From Pyxidicoccus trucidator (GTDB lineage: Bacteria; Myxococcota; Myxococcia; Myxococcales; Myxococcaceae), in contig NZ_JAAIXZ010000015.1 in NCBI RefSeq assembly GCF_010894435.1, positions 238,257 through 302,256 on the forward strand: a stretch of DNA of 64,000 bases, in the 5' to 3' direction. A program made the translations under genes and the position numbers. Within the stretch, counting starts at the first letter, position 1; each line of letters starts with the position of its first letter. Shown piece after piece: positions 50,040 through 59,042 of this stretch. The notes under the pieces are model-generated. The model ran no database searches. It saw only the letters and a program-made list of their open reading frames with translations, and was not told the origin of the DNA.

Positions 50040-51812
50040 TTAGACCGACACCCGCTGCGCGTTACGACCGTGGACGAAGTAGGTCATGATGGTTCGCGTC
50101 ACGACGATGGACGTGAACAGCGAGGCCAGCAGGCCGACGATGAGCGTGGTGGCGAAGCCCCGCACCGGACCGGTGCCCGTGAAGAACAGGATGAAGGCGG
50201 CGATGAGCGCCGTGACGTGCGCGTCGAAGATGGTCCAGAACGCGCGGTCATAGCCCTGGTCCACCGCGGCCCGGGCGCTCTTGCCGTTGCCGAGCTCCTC
50301 GCGGATGCGCTCGTTGATGAGCACGTTCGCATCCACCGCCACGCCCAGCGTCAGCACGAAGCCGGCGATGCCCGGCAGCGTCAGCGTGGCGTTGAAGAAC
50401 GCCAGCCCCGCCAGGATGAGCAGGCCGTTGAGGACCAGCGCGATGTTCGCGATGATGCCCGCGCGCTTGTAGTAGATGGCCATGAACAGCAGCACCAGGC
50501 TCATGCCCAGCAGCGCGGCCATGCCGCCCTTGCGGATGAGCTCGTCACCCAGGCTGGCGCCCACCTGACGGATTTCGCCGACCGTCACCGGCGCCGGCAG
50601 CGCGCCCGCCTTCAGCACCAGCGCCATCGTCTGCGCCTCGCCCAGCCACTCCTCGAAGGTGCGCGCGCCCATGCGGCCCATGGTGATGCGGGCCCGGCCG
50701 CCGCCAATCTTCTCGTTGATGTTGGGCGCCATGTGGACGTTGTCGTCCAGGACGATGGCCATGCGCCGGCCCACGCCCGCCTCGGTCAGCTTCTCGAACT
50801 CCCGCGCACCGGCGGGGTCGAACGACAGGTTCACCTCGGGCTCGTTGAGCTGGCTGAGCGACGCGTCCGCGCCGGCCAGGCTCTCGCCCGTCAGCGGCAC
50901 GTTCTGCTCCACCAGGAAGCTGCGGTAGGTGGCGCACTCGTTCTTCCTCACCGGGCTGGCAATGCACTCGGTGAGCACCTGGCGGTTGTCCGGCGTCCTG
51001 TCCTTCGTGTAGGTCAGCAACGCCTCGCGCGAGGGGGACTCGAGCTGCGGGAAGCCGCCCTCCTCCGTCAGGGTGATGTTGCTGCCCTGGGGCGGCGGGT
51101 TGGCCTGGAGCATCTGCGCGAAGAACTGCGGGTTGGTGTCGTCCACCATCCGGAACTCGAGCTGCGCGGTGGTGCCCACCAGCTCCTTGGCCTGCTCCGG
51201 GTTGCTGCGGCCCGGCAGGGAGATCTGGATGGAGTCGGTGCCCAGCTTGCGCACGTCGACCTCGGCCACGCCCCACTTGTCGATGCGGCGGCGGATGACG
51301 AGCATCGCCTGGTTCACCGCGTCCTCGCGGAAGAAGTTCGTCTGGCCCTCGTCCGGCTCCAGCACCAGCGTCCCGCCTTCGCGGTTGACGCGCTTGAAGT
51401 CCGTGAAGGTGGCCAGGACCTCCTTCTCGATGGCGTCCATCGTCGCCGGGTCCTTGGCCGTCAGGGTGAGCTGGAGCTTCTCCGGATCCGTATCCGCGGT
51501 CACCTCGCCAATCTTCTTGTCATTGACGTAGGAGGCGATCTGCTGACCGCGGCGCTCGGTGCGCTTCTGGAGCGCCGTCTTGGTGTCGACGCGCATCACC
51601 ATGTGGATGCCGCCCTGAAGGTCCAGCCCCAGATTGAGGCGGTACTTCGCGGGGGGCGCCCACACCGGCATCCGCTCTTCGAGCAGGGCCAGGTTGTTGC
51701 GCTGATCGCGCTCCACGACAACGAGCGAGTAATAGGTCGGGATGAGGAACCAGAGGGTCCCCAGCGTCACCGCGACAATGAGTCCGAACTTCCACCACCA
51801 GCCGCGGTTCAT
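50040..51812 (-). CDS. secD: Protein translocase subunit SecD
   Basis: 590 residues. The N-terminal helix (FGLIVAVTLGTLWFLIPTYY) precedes LNLGLDLQGGIHMVMRVD, the SecD signature. A large periplasmic domain comes next, then the C-terminal five-helix unit with LTLGVAVDANVLINERIREE and GPVRGFATTLIVGLLASLFT. The ATG shares a base with the yajC stop (TAATG). SecD works with SecF and YajC at the SecYEG channel. The order yajC-secD-secF is the conserved one. Confidence 0.97.
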   Translation of the reverse strand: MNRGWWWKFGLIVAVTLGTLWFLIPTYYSLVVVERDQRNNLALLEERMPVWAPPAKYRLNLGLDLQGGIHMVMRVDTKTALQKRTERRGQQIASYVNDKKIGEVTADTDPEKLQLTLTAKDPATMDAIEKEVLATFTDFKRVNREGGTLVLEPDEGQTNFFREDAVNQAMLVIRRRIDKWGVAEVDVRKLGTDSIQISLPGRSNPEQAKELVGTTAQLEFRMVDDTNPQFFAQMLQANPPPQGSNITLTEEGGFPQLESPSREALLTYTKDRTPDNRQVLTECIASPVRKNECATYRSFLVEQNVPLTGESLAGADASLSQLNEPEVNLSFDPAGAREFEKLTEAGVGRRMAIVLDDNVHMAPNINEKIGGGRARITMGRMGARTFEEWLGEAQTMALVLKAGALPAPVTVGEIRQVGASLGDELIRKGGMAALLGMSLVLLFMAIYYKRAGIIANIALVLNGLLILAGLAFFNATLTLPGIAGFVLTLGVAVDANVLINERIREELGNGKSARAAVDQGYDRAFWTIFDAHVTALIAAFILFFTGTGPVRGFATTLIVGLLASLFTSIVVTRTIMTYFVHGRNAQRVSV

Positions 51813-52165
51813 TACTTCTCCTCCTTCTTCTTCTCTTCGGCCGCCACCACCGGCGCGCCTTCCGCCACGGCGCCCTTGGCGCTGACGGCGGTCTTGAGCA
51901 CGCGGATGCGCACGCCGCTGGCTACTTCCAGCGTCACGGTCCGCTCATCGACCAGGTGGATCTTCCCGAGCAGCCCGCCCGAGGTGACGACCTCGTCGCC
52001 CTTCTTCAGAGCCCCGAGCAGCGCCCGGTGCTCCTTCATCTGCTTCTGCTGCGGGCGGATCATGATGAAGTACATGATCGCCACGAGGACGACCAGGAAG
52101 CCAAGGGTGCCCAGCGGGTTACCGCTGCCCCCGGCCTGCGCCAGAATCAGAAAGCTCTCAGCCAC
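51812..52165 (-). CDS. yajC: Preprotein translocase subunit YajC
   Basis: 117 residues. One membrane helix (LGFLVVLVAIMYFIMIRPQQ) starts near residue 20 and ends with the YajC hallmark RPQQKQMKEHRALLGALKKG, then DEVVTSGGLLGKI. The C-terminal tail is Lys/Glu-rich. It is an accessory part of the SecDF complex. It is the first gene of yajC-secD-secF and 142 bases downstream of tgt. Confidence 0.95.
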   Translation of the reverse strand: MAESFLILAQAGGSGNPLGTLGFLVVLVAIMYFIMIRPQQKQMKEHRALLGALKKGDEVVTSGGLLGKIHLVDERTVTLEVASGVRIRVLKTAVSAKGAVAEGAPVVAAEEKKKEEK

Positions 52166-52307
52166 AGACTGCCTCGTCGGTTGAGGAAGGCTTGAAATGG
52201 GCGGCCCCCCACACTGGCCGAGGAACCCATCCGAAAGGGGGCCCTCTTAGCAAGGGGGGCCCATGTGAGCAAGTGAACGCGGGAAGCCCGGCAATCCCTC
52301 CGGCCGC
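52166..52307. other. Gap between tgt and yajC
   Basis: The 142 bases contain two GGGCCC-rich blocks (GGGGGCCC and GGGGGGCCC) about 11 bases apart that can pair, forming a GC-rich hairpin on the minus strand. It may attenuate transcription between tgt and yajC. No gene is seen. Confidence 0.4.
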
Positions 52308-53501
52308 TCACCGGCCACGGGTCCGCTCGTTCTCTTGGGCCCGGGAGCGCTCCCGGAACTCCCGGGCAAAGGTGGCGAACCGGTCTTCCGACACCGCGCG
52401 CCGGACTTCTGCCATCAACCCCAGGAAGTAGTGGAGGTTGTGAATCGTGTTGAGGCGCATGGCCAGAATCTCTCCGGCGGCGAAGAGGTGGCGGAGGTAG
52501 GCCCTGCTGAAGTTGCGGCAGGTGTAGCAGGTGCACGCAGGGTCCACCGGCCGGGGGTCCTTCGCGTAGGCCGCATTGCGGATGACGAGCTTACCCTCCG
52601 AGGTGAAGAGCAGGCCGTTGCGCGCACAACGGGTGGGGAGCACACAGTCGAACATGTCCACGCCCTGCTCCACGCAGGTGACCAGGTCCACGGGGGTACC
52701 CACCCCCATGAGGTAGCGGGGCTTGTCGCGGGGCAGCAGCGGCGCCGAGTACGCCACACCGGCATGCATGGCCTCGGGGGCCTCGCCCACCGAGTAGCCC
52801 CCCAGCGCGTAGCCCGGCAGGTCCACCGCGCACACCTCTTCCGCGTGGCGCTTGCGCAGGTCCTCGTGGAGGCCACCCTGGACGATGCCGAAGAGGGACG
52901 AGCGCTCGCGGCTCCAGGCCTTCACGCACCGGTGCAGCCAGCGCGTGGTGCGCGCCAGGGAGTTCTCCAGGTACTTGCGGTCCTCGGTGGAGGGCGGGCA
53001 CTCGTCGAAGGCCATGATGACGTCGGCGCCCAGCGTCTCCTGGATGTCGATGGAGCGCTCGGGCGTCAGGAAGTGCCGCGCGCCGTCCAGGTGCGACTGG
53101 AAGGCGGCGCCCTCCTCCGTGATTTTGCGCTTCTCGGAGAGGCTGAAGACCTGGAAGCCGCCGCTGTCGGTGAGCATGGGCCGGTTCCAGGAGACGAAGC
53201 GGTGCAGGCCGCCCAGCTCCCCCACCAGCGCCTCGCCGGGGCGGAGCATCAGGTGGTACGTGTTGCCGAGGATGATCTGCGCGTCGAGTGTGACGAGGTC
53301 ATCCGGCCCCACGCCCTTGACGCTGCCCACGGTGCCCACGGGCATGAAGATGGGAGTCTCCACGGGCCCGTGCGGCGTGTGCAGCCGGCCGCGCCGCGCC
53401 TTGGTGCCCGTGTCCTCGTGGAGCAGCTCGAAGCGCACCAGTCCCGGTGCCACCCGCGTGTCGCCCTTCTCACCGCGCTGCCCTGCCTGCTGCTCGTCCA
53501 T
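52308..53501 (-). CDS. tgt: Queuine tRNA-ribosyltransferase (TGT)
   Basis: 397 residues from the ATG at 53501, which has GGAG eight bases ahead; a GTG three codons upstream overlaps the queA stop and is also possible. Motifs: LTDSGGFQVFSLSEKRKI with the catalytic Asp, GVDMFDCVLPTRCARNGLLF with the nucleophile Asp, and the zinc site CTCYTCRNFSRAYLRHLF. TGT exchanges guanine-34 for the queuosine precursor in tRNA. It lies directly after queA, its pathway partner. Confidence 0.97.
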   Translation of the reverse strand: MDEQQAGQRGEKGDTRVAPGLVRFELLHEDTGTKARRGRLHTPHGPVETPIFMPVGTVGSVKGVGPDDLVTLDAQIILGNTYHLMLRPGEALVGELGGLHRFVSWNRPMLTDSGGFQVFSLSEKRKITEEGAAFQSHLDGARHFLTPERSIDIQETLGADVIMAFDECPPSTEDRKYLENSLARTTRWLHRCVKAWSRERSSLFGIVQGGLHEDLRKRHAEEVCAVDLPGYALGGYSVGEAPEAMHAGVAYSAPLLPRDKPRYLMGVGTPVDLVTCVEQGVDMFDCVLPTRCARNGLLFTSEGKLVIRNAAYAKDPRPVDPACTCYTCRNFSRAYLRHLFAAGEILAMRLNTIHNLHYFLGLMAEVRRAVSEDRFATFAREFRERSRAQENERTRGR

Positions 53502-53506
53502 GGTGC

Positions 53507-54592
53507 TCACTCCGACACCAGCATGGCGTCGCCGTAACTGAAGAACCGGTAGCCCTCGCGCACCGCCTCCGCGTAGGCCGCCAGGGTGCGCTCGCGGCCC
53601 AGCAGCGCGCTCACCAGCACCACCAGCGTCGAGCGCGGGAGGTGGAAGTTGGTGAGCAGCACGTCCACCTGGCGGAAGGTGAAGCCGGGGCGGATGAAGA
53701 GCGTCGTCTCACCGGGGCCCTCGCGCAGCCGGCCCGTCTGGGGGTCCGTGGCGGACTCCAGCGTGCGCACCACCGTGGTGCCCACCGCCACCACGCGCCG
53801 GCCCTCGGCACGCGCGGCGTTCACCTCGCGCGCGGTGGCCTCGGGCACGGTGTAGCGCTCCGGGTGCATGTGGTGCCGGTCCAGCTCCTCCTCGCGTACC
53901 GGCAGGAAGGTGCCGGGCCCCACGTCCAGCGTCACCAGGGCGCGGCGCACGCCCCGCGCCTCCAGCGCAGCGAAGAGGCCTTGCGTGAAGTGCAGGCCCG
54001 CGGTGGGGGCGGCCACGGCTCCCGAGGCGCGCGCGTACACCGTCTGGTAGCGCTCGGCGTCGGCGGCATCGGGCTCGCGGGTGATGTAGGGCGGCAGCGG
54101 CAGGCGCCCGGCCTCATCCAGCAGCGAGGCCAGCGAGGTGCCGGACGTCGCGTGGAAGCGCACGCGGTACTCCCCTCCGCCAAGTGCTTCCAGCACCTCG
54201 GCCTCGAGCCCTCCGGCGAACGTCAGGCGCTGCGCGGGCTTGAGCCCCTTGGAGGCCTGGCCCAGGCAGATCCACTCGATGGACTCGGGCGCGCCACCGA
54301 GCGCGGCCGAGGTGAGCGTGGAGGCGGCGGGGCGCACCACCAGCAGCTCCACGCGGCCTCCGGTGCCGGCCTTCTGGCCCAGCAGGCGCGCGGGGATGAC
54401 GCGGGCGTCGTTGAGGACGAGGAGGTCACCCTCCCTCAGCAGCTCCGGCAGGTCCGTGAAGCGGCGGTGGGCACACGCGCCGGTGGACCGGTTCACGGTC
54501 ATCAGGCGCGAGGCGTCCCGCTCGGCCAGGGGGGCCTGGGCGATCTGGGACTCGGGAAGCTCGAAGTCGTAGTCAGAGAGGCGGGACGACAC
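53507..54592 (-). CDS. queA: S-adenosylmethionine:tRNA ribosyltransferase-isomerase
   Basis: 361 residues, GTG start. Motifs of QueA are complete: YDFELPESQIAQAPLAERDA at the start, LVLNDARVIPARLLG, RVHFHATSG-type sequence (RVRFHATSGTSLASLLDE), LPPYITREPDAADAERYQTV and SGAVAAPTAGLHFTQGLF. The C-terminus has TNFHLPRSTLVVLVSALLG. It makes epoxyqueuosine from preQ1-tRNA and SAM. It is the first gene of the queA-tgt-yajC-secD-secF cluster and 60 bases after the SpoIID-like gene stop in reversed orientation (same strand, next gene downstream is tgt). Confidence 0.97.
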   Translation of the reverse strand: MSSRLSDYDFELPESQIAQAPLAERDASRLMTVNRSTGACAHRRFTDLPELLREGDLLVLNDARVIPARLLGQKAGTGGRVELLVVRPAASTLTSAALGGAPESIEWICLGQASKGLKPAQRLTFAGGLEAEVLEALGGGEYRVRFHATSGTSLASLLDEAGRLPLPPYITREPDAADAERYQTVYARASGAVAAPTAGLHFTQGLFAALEARGVRRALVTLDVGPGTFLPVREEELDRHHMHPERYTVPEATAREVNAARAEGRRVVAVGTTVVRTLESATDPQTGRLREGPGETTLFIRPGFTFRQVDVLLTNFHLPRSTLVVLVSALLGRERTLAAYAEAVREGYRFFSYGDAMLVSE

Positions 54593-54652
54593 GGGGTTGG
54601 CGCTTGTAGCAGCCCCCGTGACGCCGCGGAAAGCGCGTCGACGACGGGGACG

Positions 54653-55762
54653 TCAGTAGAGCTGCTGCAGCTCCGCCCCGGGGTAGTAGTGGGAGAGAAT
54701 CTCCCGGTAGTCCCAGTCCTTGTCCGCGAGCGCCTTGGCGCCCCACTGGCAGAGACCGGCCCCGTGGCCATAGCCGCGTCCGGAGAACACATAACCGTGG
54801 CCGGTACGCTCCACTTCGAAGTCCAGACTCTTGAGGCGCGTGTAGCCAAGCCGGCGGCGGAGCTCCACCCCGCCCATCGAGGCACCATCGCCCAGGATGA
54901 CGCGCGTCACCCGGCGGGTGGGCGTGCGGCCGGAGACCCGCAGCCCCTGGGCGGGGTGGTGCAGCGCCGACTTCACCTCCGAGTCGGAGATGGAGGCCTT
55001 CCAGCGGCTGGCGGGCAGCTTGCCGCAGGGGCAGTCGACGGGCTGGAGGTAGGGCAAGTCCCGCTGGAGGGCGTCCTGGCCGGACTCGGTGCGGCCTCCA
55101 CAGGAGGAGTGGAAGTAGGCCTCGATGGGGGCCAGCTCGTAGGTGAGCACCTGGCCTCGAGTGGCCTCCACGGCGGCTCGGGTGCGCGGGTCCTCGCGAT
55201 TGACGCCGCCATACACCTGGTGGAGCACGCTGCTGCCCAGGTGGAAGGCGTTGCTGTACGCCTCCAGCTTCTTCTGGAGGGCGTAGGTGCGCGCGGCGAT
55301 GGCCTGGGCCTTGAGGGCCTCGGGCGGGAAGGACACGGGCATCTCGCTGCCGAGCACCGCGGCGAGGTAGTCCTCCAGGGAGATGACGTTGATGAGCTGG
55401 AGCCCGTCCCGGTACGTCCGCACCACCACGTCACCGCGCACCTGGGCGCCGCCGGCCTTGAGCGGCTCGTCGCCCGGGACGCCCGAGTCGCTGGCGGCAC
55501 TGGCACCGGCGCGGAAGCGCACGGAGTCGCCGACGACGGGAGCGCCATTGACCTCCAGCTTCGAGCCCCGGCGGCGGATGGTGGCCTGGTCCGAGGCGAT
55601 GGGGACGAAGGTGGCGTCCTCGGTGTCGGTGCCCAGGGCGAGCCCGCGGCCGCTGACCCGCACCTCGCCTCCGGCATCCTCGATGGCGATGCGGAGGGTC
55701 TCCACGGCGAGCGCGCGCAGGGGAGCGAGCAGCAGGAGGACGAGCGCAACAGGTCGCAACAT
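54653..55762 (-). CDS. SpoIID/LytB domain protein
   Basis: 369 residues. The signal peptide ends in LRALA. The SpoIID/LytB domain has LINVISLEDYLAAVLGSEMP and ALKAQAIAARTYALQKKLEA. VYGGVNREDPRTRAAVEATR is the typical Val-Tyr-Gly-Gly segment, and SGRGYGHGAGLCQWGAKALA is the conserved end. Family members are lytic transglycosylases or amidase enhancers that act on peptidoglycan without stem peptides. The start is at an ATG and the product is periplasmic. In myxobacteria it may serve wall remodelling during development; this is an inference only. Confidence 0.92.
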   Translation of the reverse strand: MLRPVALVLLLLAPLRALAVETLRIAIEDAGGEVRVSGRGLALGTDTEDATFVPIASDQATIRRRGSKLEVNGAPVVGDSVRFRAGASAASDSGVPGDEPLKAGGAQVRGDVVVRTYRDGLQLINVISLEDYLAAVLGSEMPVSFPPEALKAQAIAARTYALQKKLEAYSNAFHLGSSVLHQVYGGVNREDPRTRAAVEATRGQVLTYELAPIEAYFHSSCGGRTESGQDALQRDLPYLQPVDCPCGKLPASRWKASISDSEVKSALHHPAQGLRVSGRTPTRRVTRVILGDGASMGGVELRRRLGYTRLKSLDFEVERTGHGYVFSGRGYGHGAGLCQWGAKALADKDWDYREILSHYYPGAELQQLY

Positions 55763-55812
55763 GGAGGGGAGTGTAGGGGTGTGGGTACGAGCCTCAAGAA
55801 AACGGCTGGCGG

Positions 55813-56385
55813 ATGGGAGAGGATGGCGCGCCCGTGACGTCTCCCGAGCCCGACGCCTCCCGCCTGTCCTCCCCGGTCCTCATCGCGGCCCTGCGAGGGA
55901 TGGAGCCCCGCCCCTCGGCGCTGCTCCTCCGCCGGCTGGTGGAGGGGCGCACCCTGGAGGCCTGCGCGGCGTTCTACGGGGTGTCGACGGAGGCCTTCTC
56001 GCTGCTGCTGCTGCGCGCGAGCGTGGCCCTGGCCCGGCACGTAGGGCTATCCGTGCGAGAGCCGGCCGGCGGGGAGGAGGAGGCCGCGTGGGCGAGGATG
56101 CTGACGGAGGCCCTGTCCCGGGAGGACGCGAGGCTTCCCATGGCGCTTGTGCCCGTGGCGGAGGCCTGCCGGCGGCTGCGGGCCGAGGGGCCCGAGGTGG
56201 CGGCGGGAATGGACGCGGCGGCGAGAGAGGACGCGGCGTCACCGCATCGGCGCCGGGAGGACTGGCTGCGACGGCTCGCGGTGGCCGCGCTGCTCGCGCT
56301 GACGGCGTACCTGTACCTGTCGAGGCCGGACGAGCCCCCCCGCCGCCCGCGCCCGCCCATTCCCGCCAGGCCGGGCCAGCGATAA
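55813..56385 (+). CDS. Unknown protein with C-terminal membrane helix
   Basis: 190 residues. The middle has a helix-turn-helix-like stretch (GRTLEACAAFYGVSTEAFSL, then LLLRASVALARHVGL). A short membrane helix near the end (LAVAALLALTAYLYL) is followed by a Pro/Arg tail (DEPPRRPRPPIPARPGQR). It could be a tail-anchored regulator, as in some sigma-factor-region-4-like proteins. No family name is recognised. A GTG at codon 8 may be the true start. Confidence 0.65.
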   Translation: MGEDGAPVTSPEPDASRLSSPVLIAALRGMEPRPSALLLRRLVEGRTLEACAAFYGVSTEAFSLLLLRASVALARHVGLSVREPAGGEEEAAWARMLTEALSREDARLPMALVPVAEACRRLRAEGPEVAAGMDAAAREDAASPHRRREDWLRRLAVAALLALTAYLYLSRPDEPPRRPRPPIPARPGQR

Positions 56386-56421
56386 GCCCCCGAGGCAGGG
56401 GCTGTCCGCGGGGGTGCCGGA

Positions 56422-56538
56422 TTCTCCCCGAAGCGCCGAAGCGCGGGGCGAGAGGGAGCACCGCGTCCCGGCGCCACACCTTCCCCCCGGAGCGCTGAAG
56501 CGCGGGGCGAGAGGGAGCACCGCGTCCCGGCGCCACAC
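56422..56538. repeat. Two tandem 58-base repeats (59-base period)
   Basis: The unit at 56422-56479 recurs at 56481-56538. The last 48 bases differ only at one position (AGCGCCGAAGCGC versus AGCGCTGAAGCGC). Each unit contains GCGC-CGAA-GCGC or GCGC-TGAA-GCGC, a small hairpin, and a longer GC-rich arm pair (GCGGGGCG against CGCGTCCC). It is intergenic, after the tail-anchored protein gene and before a lipoprotein gene. It may be a dispersed myxobacterial repeat; I cannot test copies elsewhere. Confidence 0.85.
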
Positions 56539-56613
56539 ACCCGCCACGAGCACACCGGGGCGCCGGCCCCTGCTGACTGGACGAGACGGCGCGGAGGCGC
56601 ATATGGGGTGGGC

Positions 56614-56946
56614 ATGCGTGCATCCTCCCCTGCCCTGCTGATGCTCCTGGCTGGCCTCGTGCTGGCCGGCTGCGCGAAGAACGTGGACACCCGGGTCGCC
56701 GGGGATGACGACGCTGCCATCGACTCGGCCTCGGCGCGGCTGGAAGAGCTGAATGCGCGCGTGGGGCAGGACGACCTTTCCTGCGCGGACCAGTGCGACG
56801 TGGCGACACGGACCTGCGCGGTGGCGGAGGAGCTGTGCTCGCTGGTGGACCGGAATCCGGACCGGGATGACCTGCCCCCCCGGTGTGCCCAGGGCCGGGA
56901 GCAGTGCTCCAGCACCCGGGATGGCTGCTCGCGCTGTGGAGGCTGA
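56614..56946 (+). CDS. Small Cys-rich lipoprotein
   Basis: 110 residues from the ATG at 56614; the GTG two codons upstream is possible. The lipobox is VLAGC. The mature part contains 8 further Cys (SCADQCDVATRTCAVAEELC, then RCAQGREQC and GCSRCGG), so it is probably disulfide-linked or metal-binding. Many myxobacterial lipoproteins have this DQCDxxxxTC pattern, but I know of no function. Confidence 0.72.
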   Translation: MRASSPALLMLLAGLVLAGCAKNVDTRVAGDDDAAIDSASARLEELNARVGQDDLSCADQCDVATRTCAVAEELCSLVDRNPDRDDLPPRCAQGREQCSSTRDGCSRCGG

Positions 56947-57056
56947 GCCGCACGCGCAACACCCACTGTCCAGGGCGGAGCCGCGACCGGTGCGCCCCTG
57001 GAGCCGCCGTGCTTAGATGCCGGCCGCACCCACGGTCTCGACCGAGGCTTCCCACC

Positions 57057-57683
57057 ATGCCCATCCGCACTCCCCTGCTCCTGGTCGCTTCGTGGCTCGT
57101 CCTTCCGGGGCTCGCGCTGGCGCAAGACGGCGCCGAGCTGACGCCAGAGAAGGTGGCGGAGATCCGCCGCGACGAGACGCAGGCGATTTCGAAGGTGGAC
57201 GCCGAGTTCGGCAACCGCAAGCCCTCGGAGATGAGCAACGACGAGCGCAACGAGGCCATCGAGAAGCAGCAGGCCGCCTCCGCGTCGGTGCTGGAGAAGC
57301 ACGGCGTATCGGCGAAGGACTACGCGCGCTACGAGGCGCGGATGGCCCCCGAGGACAATGCGCGCGCCAAGGCCGAGGAGAAGCGGCTGGAGGAACAGGC
57401 CCAGGCCGCGAAGCAGGCCGGCCCCACCGGTGAGAAGTCGGCCGAGGACGTCGCCGTCGTGAACGGCTTCAGCAACGAGGACCCGGTGGAGGTGGAGGCC
57501 GAAGAGGGCGCCGAGCCCGTCGTCGACATCGGCATCCCGGGCGCAGCGGAAGCGCAGGCCATGACGGTGGAAACCGGGGCTGCGCCGGAGGAGGTCAAGC
57601 CCGCGAAGCGGGCCCCCGCGCGCTCGTCGGCGGTAAAGAAGAAGGCCACGAAGCGTCGGCGCAGCTCGCGCGACGACTCCTGA
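57057..57683 (+). CDS. Secreted charged coiled-coil protein with basic tail
   Basis: 208 residues from the ATG at 57057. The signal peptide ends in LALA. The mature part is highly charged: EKVAEIRRDETQAISKVDAE, then KQQAASASVLEKHGVSAKDY and AEEKRLEEQAQAAKQAG (coiled coil). A Glu/Val-rich segment (DPVEVEAEEGAEPVVDIG) follows. The C-terminal 25 residues are strongly basic (RSSAVKKKATKRRRSSRDDS). The opposite charges of middle and end suggest an electrostatic binding role. I recognise no family. Confidence 0.75.
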   Translation: MPIRTPLLLVASWLVLPGLALAQDGAELTPEKVAEIRRDETQAISKVDAEFGNRKPSEMSNDERNEAIEKQQAASASVLEKHGVSAKDYARYEARMAPEDNARAKAEEKRLEEQAQAAKQAGPTGEKSAEDVAVVNGFSNEDPVEVEAEEGAEPVVDIGIPGAAEAQAMTVETGAAPEEVKPAKRAPARSSAVKKKATKRRRSSRDDS

Positions 57684-57708
57684 AGCAGCCAGTGACTGGC
57701 GCCGCGGT

Positions 57709-57741
57709 CCGGAGGGCCTGACTGGCGCTGCCGCCCTCCGG
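57709..57741. terminator. Hairpin between convergent genes
   Basis: CCGGAGGGC (57709-57717) pairs perfectly with GCCCTCCGG (57733-57741) over a 15-base loop. It lies between the coiled-coil gene and the radical SAM gene and can serve either strand. There is no T-run. Confidence 0.5.
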
Positions 57742-57791
57742 CGGGCACAGCGAGGCGGGCCCCCGAGAGAACTGAGCCGGCGCCCCGGCCC

Positions 57792-59042
57792 TCAGCCCTT
57801 GCGGAAGCCGTACTCCCGAGAACGGGCCTGCCACACGTCGTCATACGGGCACGCGCAGTCGGTCTCTTCCGGCTCCGGGTAGGCGTAGCGCTCGCCCTTG
57901 TAGTTGCGGAACACCGTCTCGTGCTCGCCGCGCTCCACGACGTAGTCCGGCTGGAGCGTCACCTTGCCGCCGCCGCCGGGCAGGTCCACCGCGAGGTGGG
58001 GCACCGCGAGGCCGGTGGTGTGCCCGCGCAGCTGCTGGAGGATTTCCAGCCCCTTGGCGATGGGCGTACGCAGGTGCTCGCAGCCTTCGGCCACGTCCAT
58101 CTGGTGCAGGTAGTACGGCCGCACGCGGCTGCGCAGCAGCACGTGGGACAGCTCCTTGATGATGCGCGCGTCCGAGTTGAGCCGCCGCATCAGCACGGCC
58201 TGGTTCTCCACCGGCACGCCGTGGTCCACCAGTCGCTCACACGCCTCGCGGGCCTCGGGCGTCACTTCCTTCGGGTGGTTGAAGTGGGTGACGACGAAGA
58301 CGGGCGCGTACCGCCGCAGGGTGCGCGCCAGCGCGTCGGTGACACGCATGGGCAGGCACACCGGCACGCGAGTGCCGATGCGAATCATCTCCACGTGGGG
58401 AATCTCGCTCAGCGGCGCGAGCAGTTCCTCCAGCCGAGCCTCGGTCAGCAGGAACGGGTCTCCACCGGAGATGAGCACGTCGCGCACCTCGGGGTGACGC
58501 CGGACGTAGTCGACGCCCCTGCGCAGCTGCTCCTTGGAGAGCTCCGCCACGCCACCCTGGGTGATGCGCCGCCGCGTGCAGTGACGGCAGTAGACGGAGC
58601 ACGTGTCCAGCGCGAGGAAGAGCACGCGGTCCGGATACTTGTGGACGATGCACTCCTCGGGGCGCGTCTTGTCCTCACCGAGCGGATCCGCCAGCTCGCC
58701 CGGACGGATGCGCGCTTCCGCCCGCACGGGGATGGACTGCATCCGCACCGGGCAGAGCGGGTGCTCCGGGTCGATGAGGGACAGGTAGTACGGGCTGATG
58801 CCGATACGGAACAGCGCGGACGTCTCCTGCACGCCGGCGCGCTCGTCGGGCGTCAGCGGCACGTAGCGTTCGAGCTGCTCCAGGCCTCGCACCGCGTTCC
58901 GCTGGTGCCAGCGCCAGTCCGCCCACTCCGCGTCCGTCGCGGCGGGGAACAGGCGCCGGCGCCCCTCGGCACTGAGCGAGGGGCGCGGCGAGGAGGTGCC
59001 AGGCTCCAGCGGCGGGGCCGCCGGAAGCGCCGAGGAGTCCAT
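57792..59042 (-). CDS. kamA: Lysine 2,3-aminomutase-type radical SAM enzyme (KamA)
   Basis: 416 residues. The cluster motif CSVYCRHCTRRR (CxxxCxxC) binds the 4Fe-4S/SAM site. The PLP-lysine region is AVDLPGGGGKVTLQPDYVVE. The two lysine-binding Asp of known lysine 2,3-aminomutase have clear counterparts (Asp in QMDVAEG and in AVDLPGG), so L-lysine to beta-lysine is likely. The ATG shares one base with the stop of the second KamA-like gene (TGATG). No AblB acetyltransferase is nearby, so the use of beta-lysine is not evident. Confidence 0.9.
   Translation of the reverse strand: MDSSALPAAPPLEPGTSSPRPSLSAEGRRRLFPAATDAEWADWRWHQRNAVRGLEQLERYVPLTPDERAGVQETSALFRIGISPYYLSLIDPEHPLCPVRMQSIPVRAEARIRPGELADPLGEDKTRPEECIVHKYPDRVLFLALDTCSVYCRHCTRRRITQGGVAELSKEQLRRGVDYVRRHPEVRDVLISGGDPFLLTEARLEELLAPLSEIPHVEMIRIGTRVPVCLPMRVTDALARTLRRYAPVFVVTHFNHPKEVTPEAREACERLVDHGVPVENQAVLMRRLNSDARIIKELSHVLLRSRVRPYYLHQMDVAEGCEHLRTPIAKGLEILQQLRGHTTGLAVPHLAVDLPGGGGKVTLQPDYVVERGEHETVFRNYKGERYAYPEPEETDCACPYDDVWQARSREYGFRKG

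Noticed and set aside
50028..52184. A 718-codon plus-strand open frame
   Set aside because: It is antisense to yajC and secD and Arg/His-rich with no domain.
53447..55837. A 796-codon plus-strand open frame
   Set aside because: It is antisense to queA and the SpoIID-like gene.
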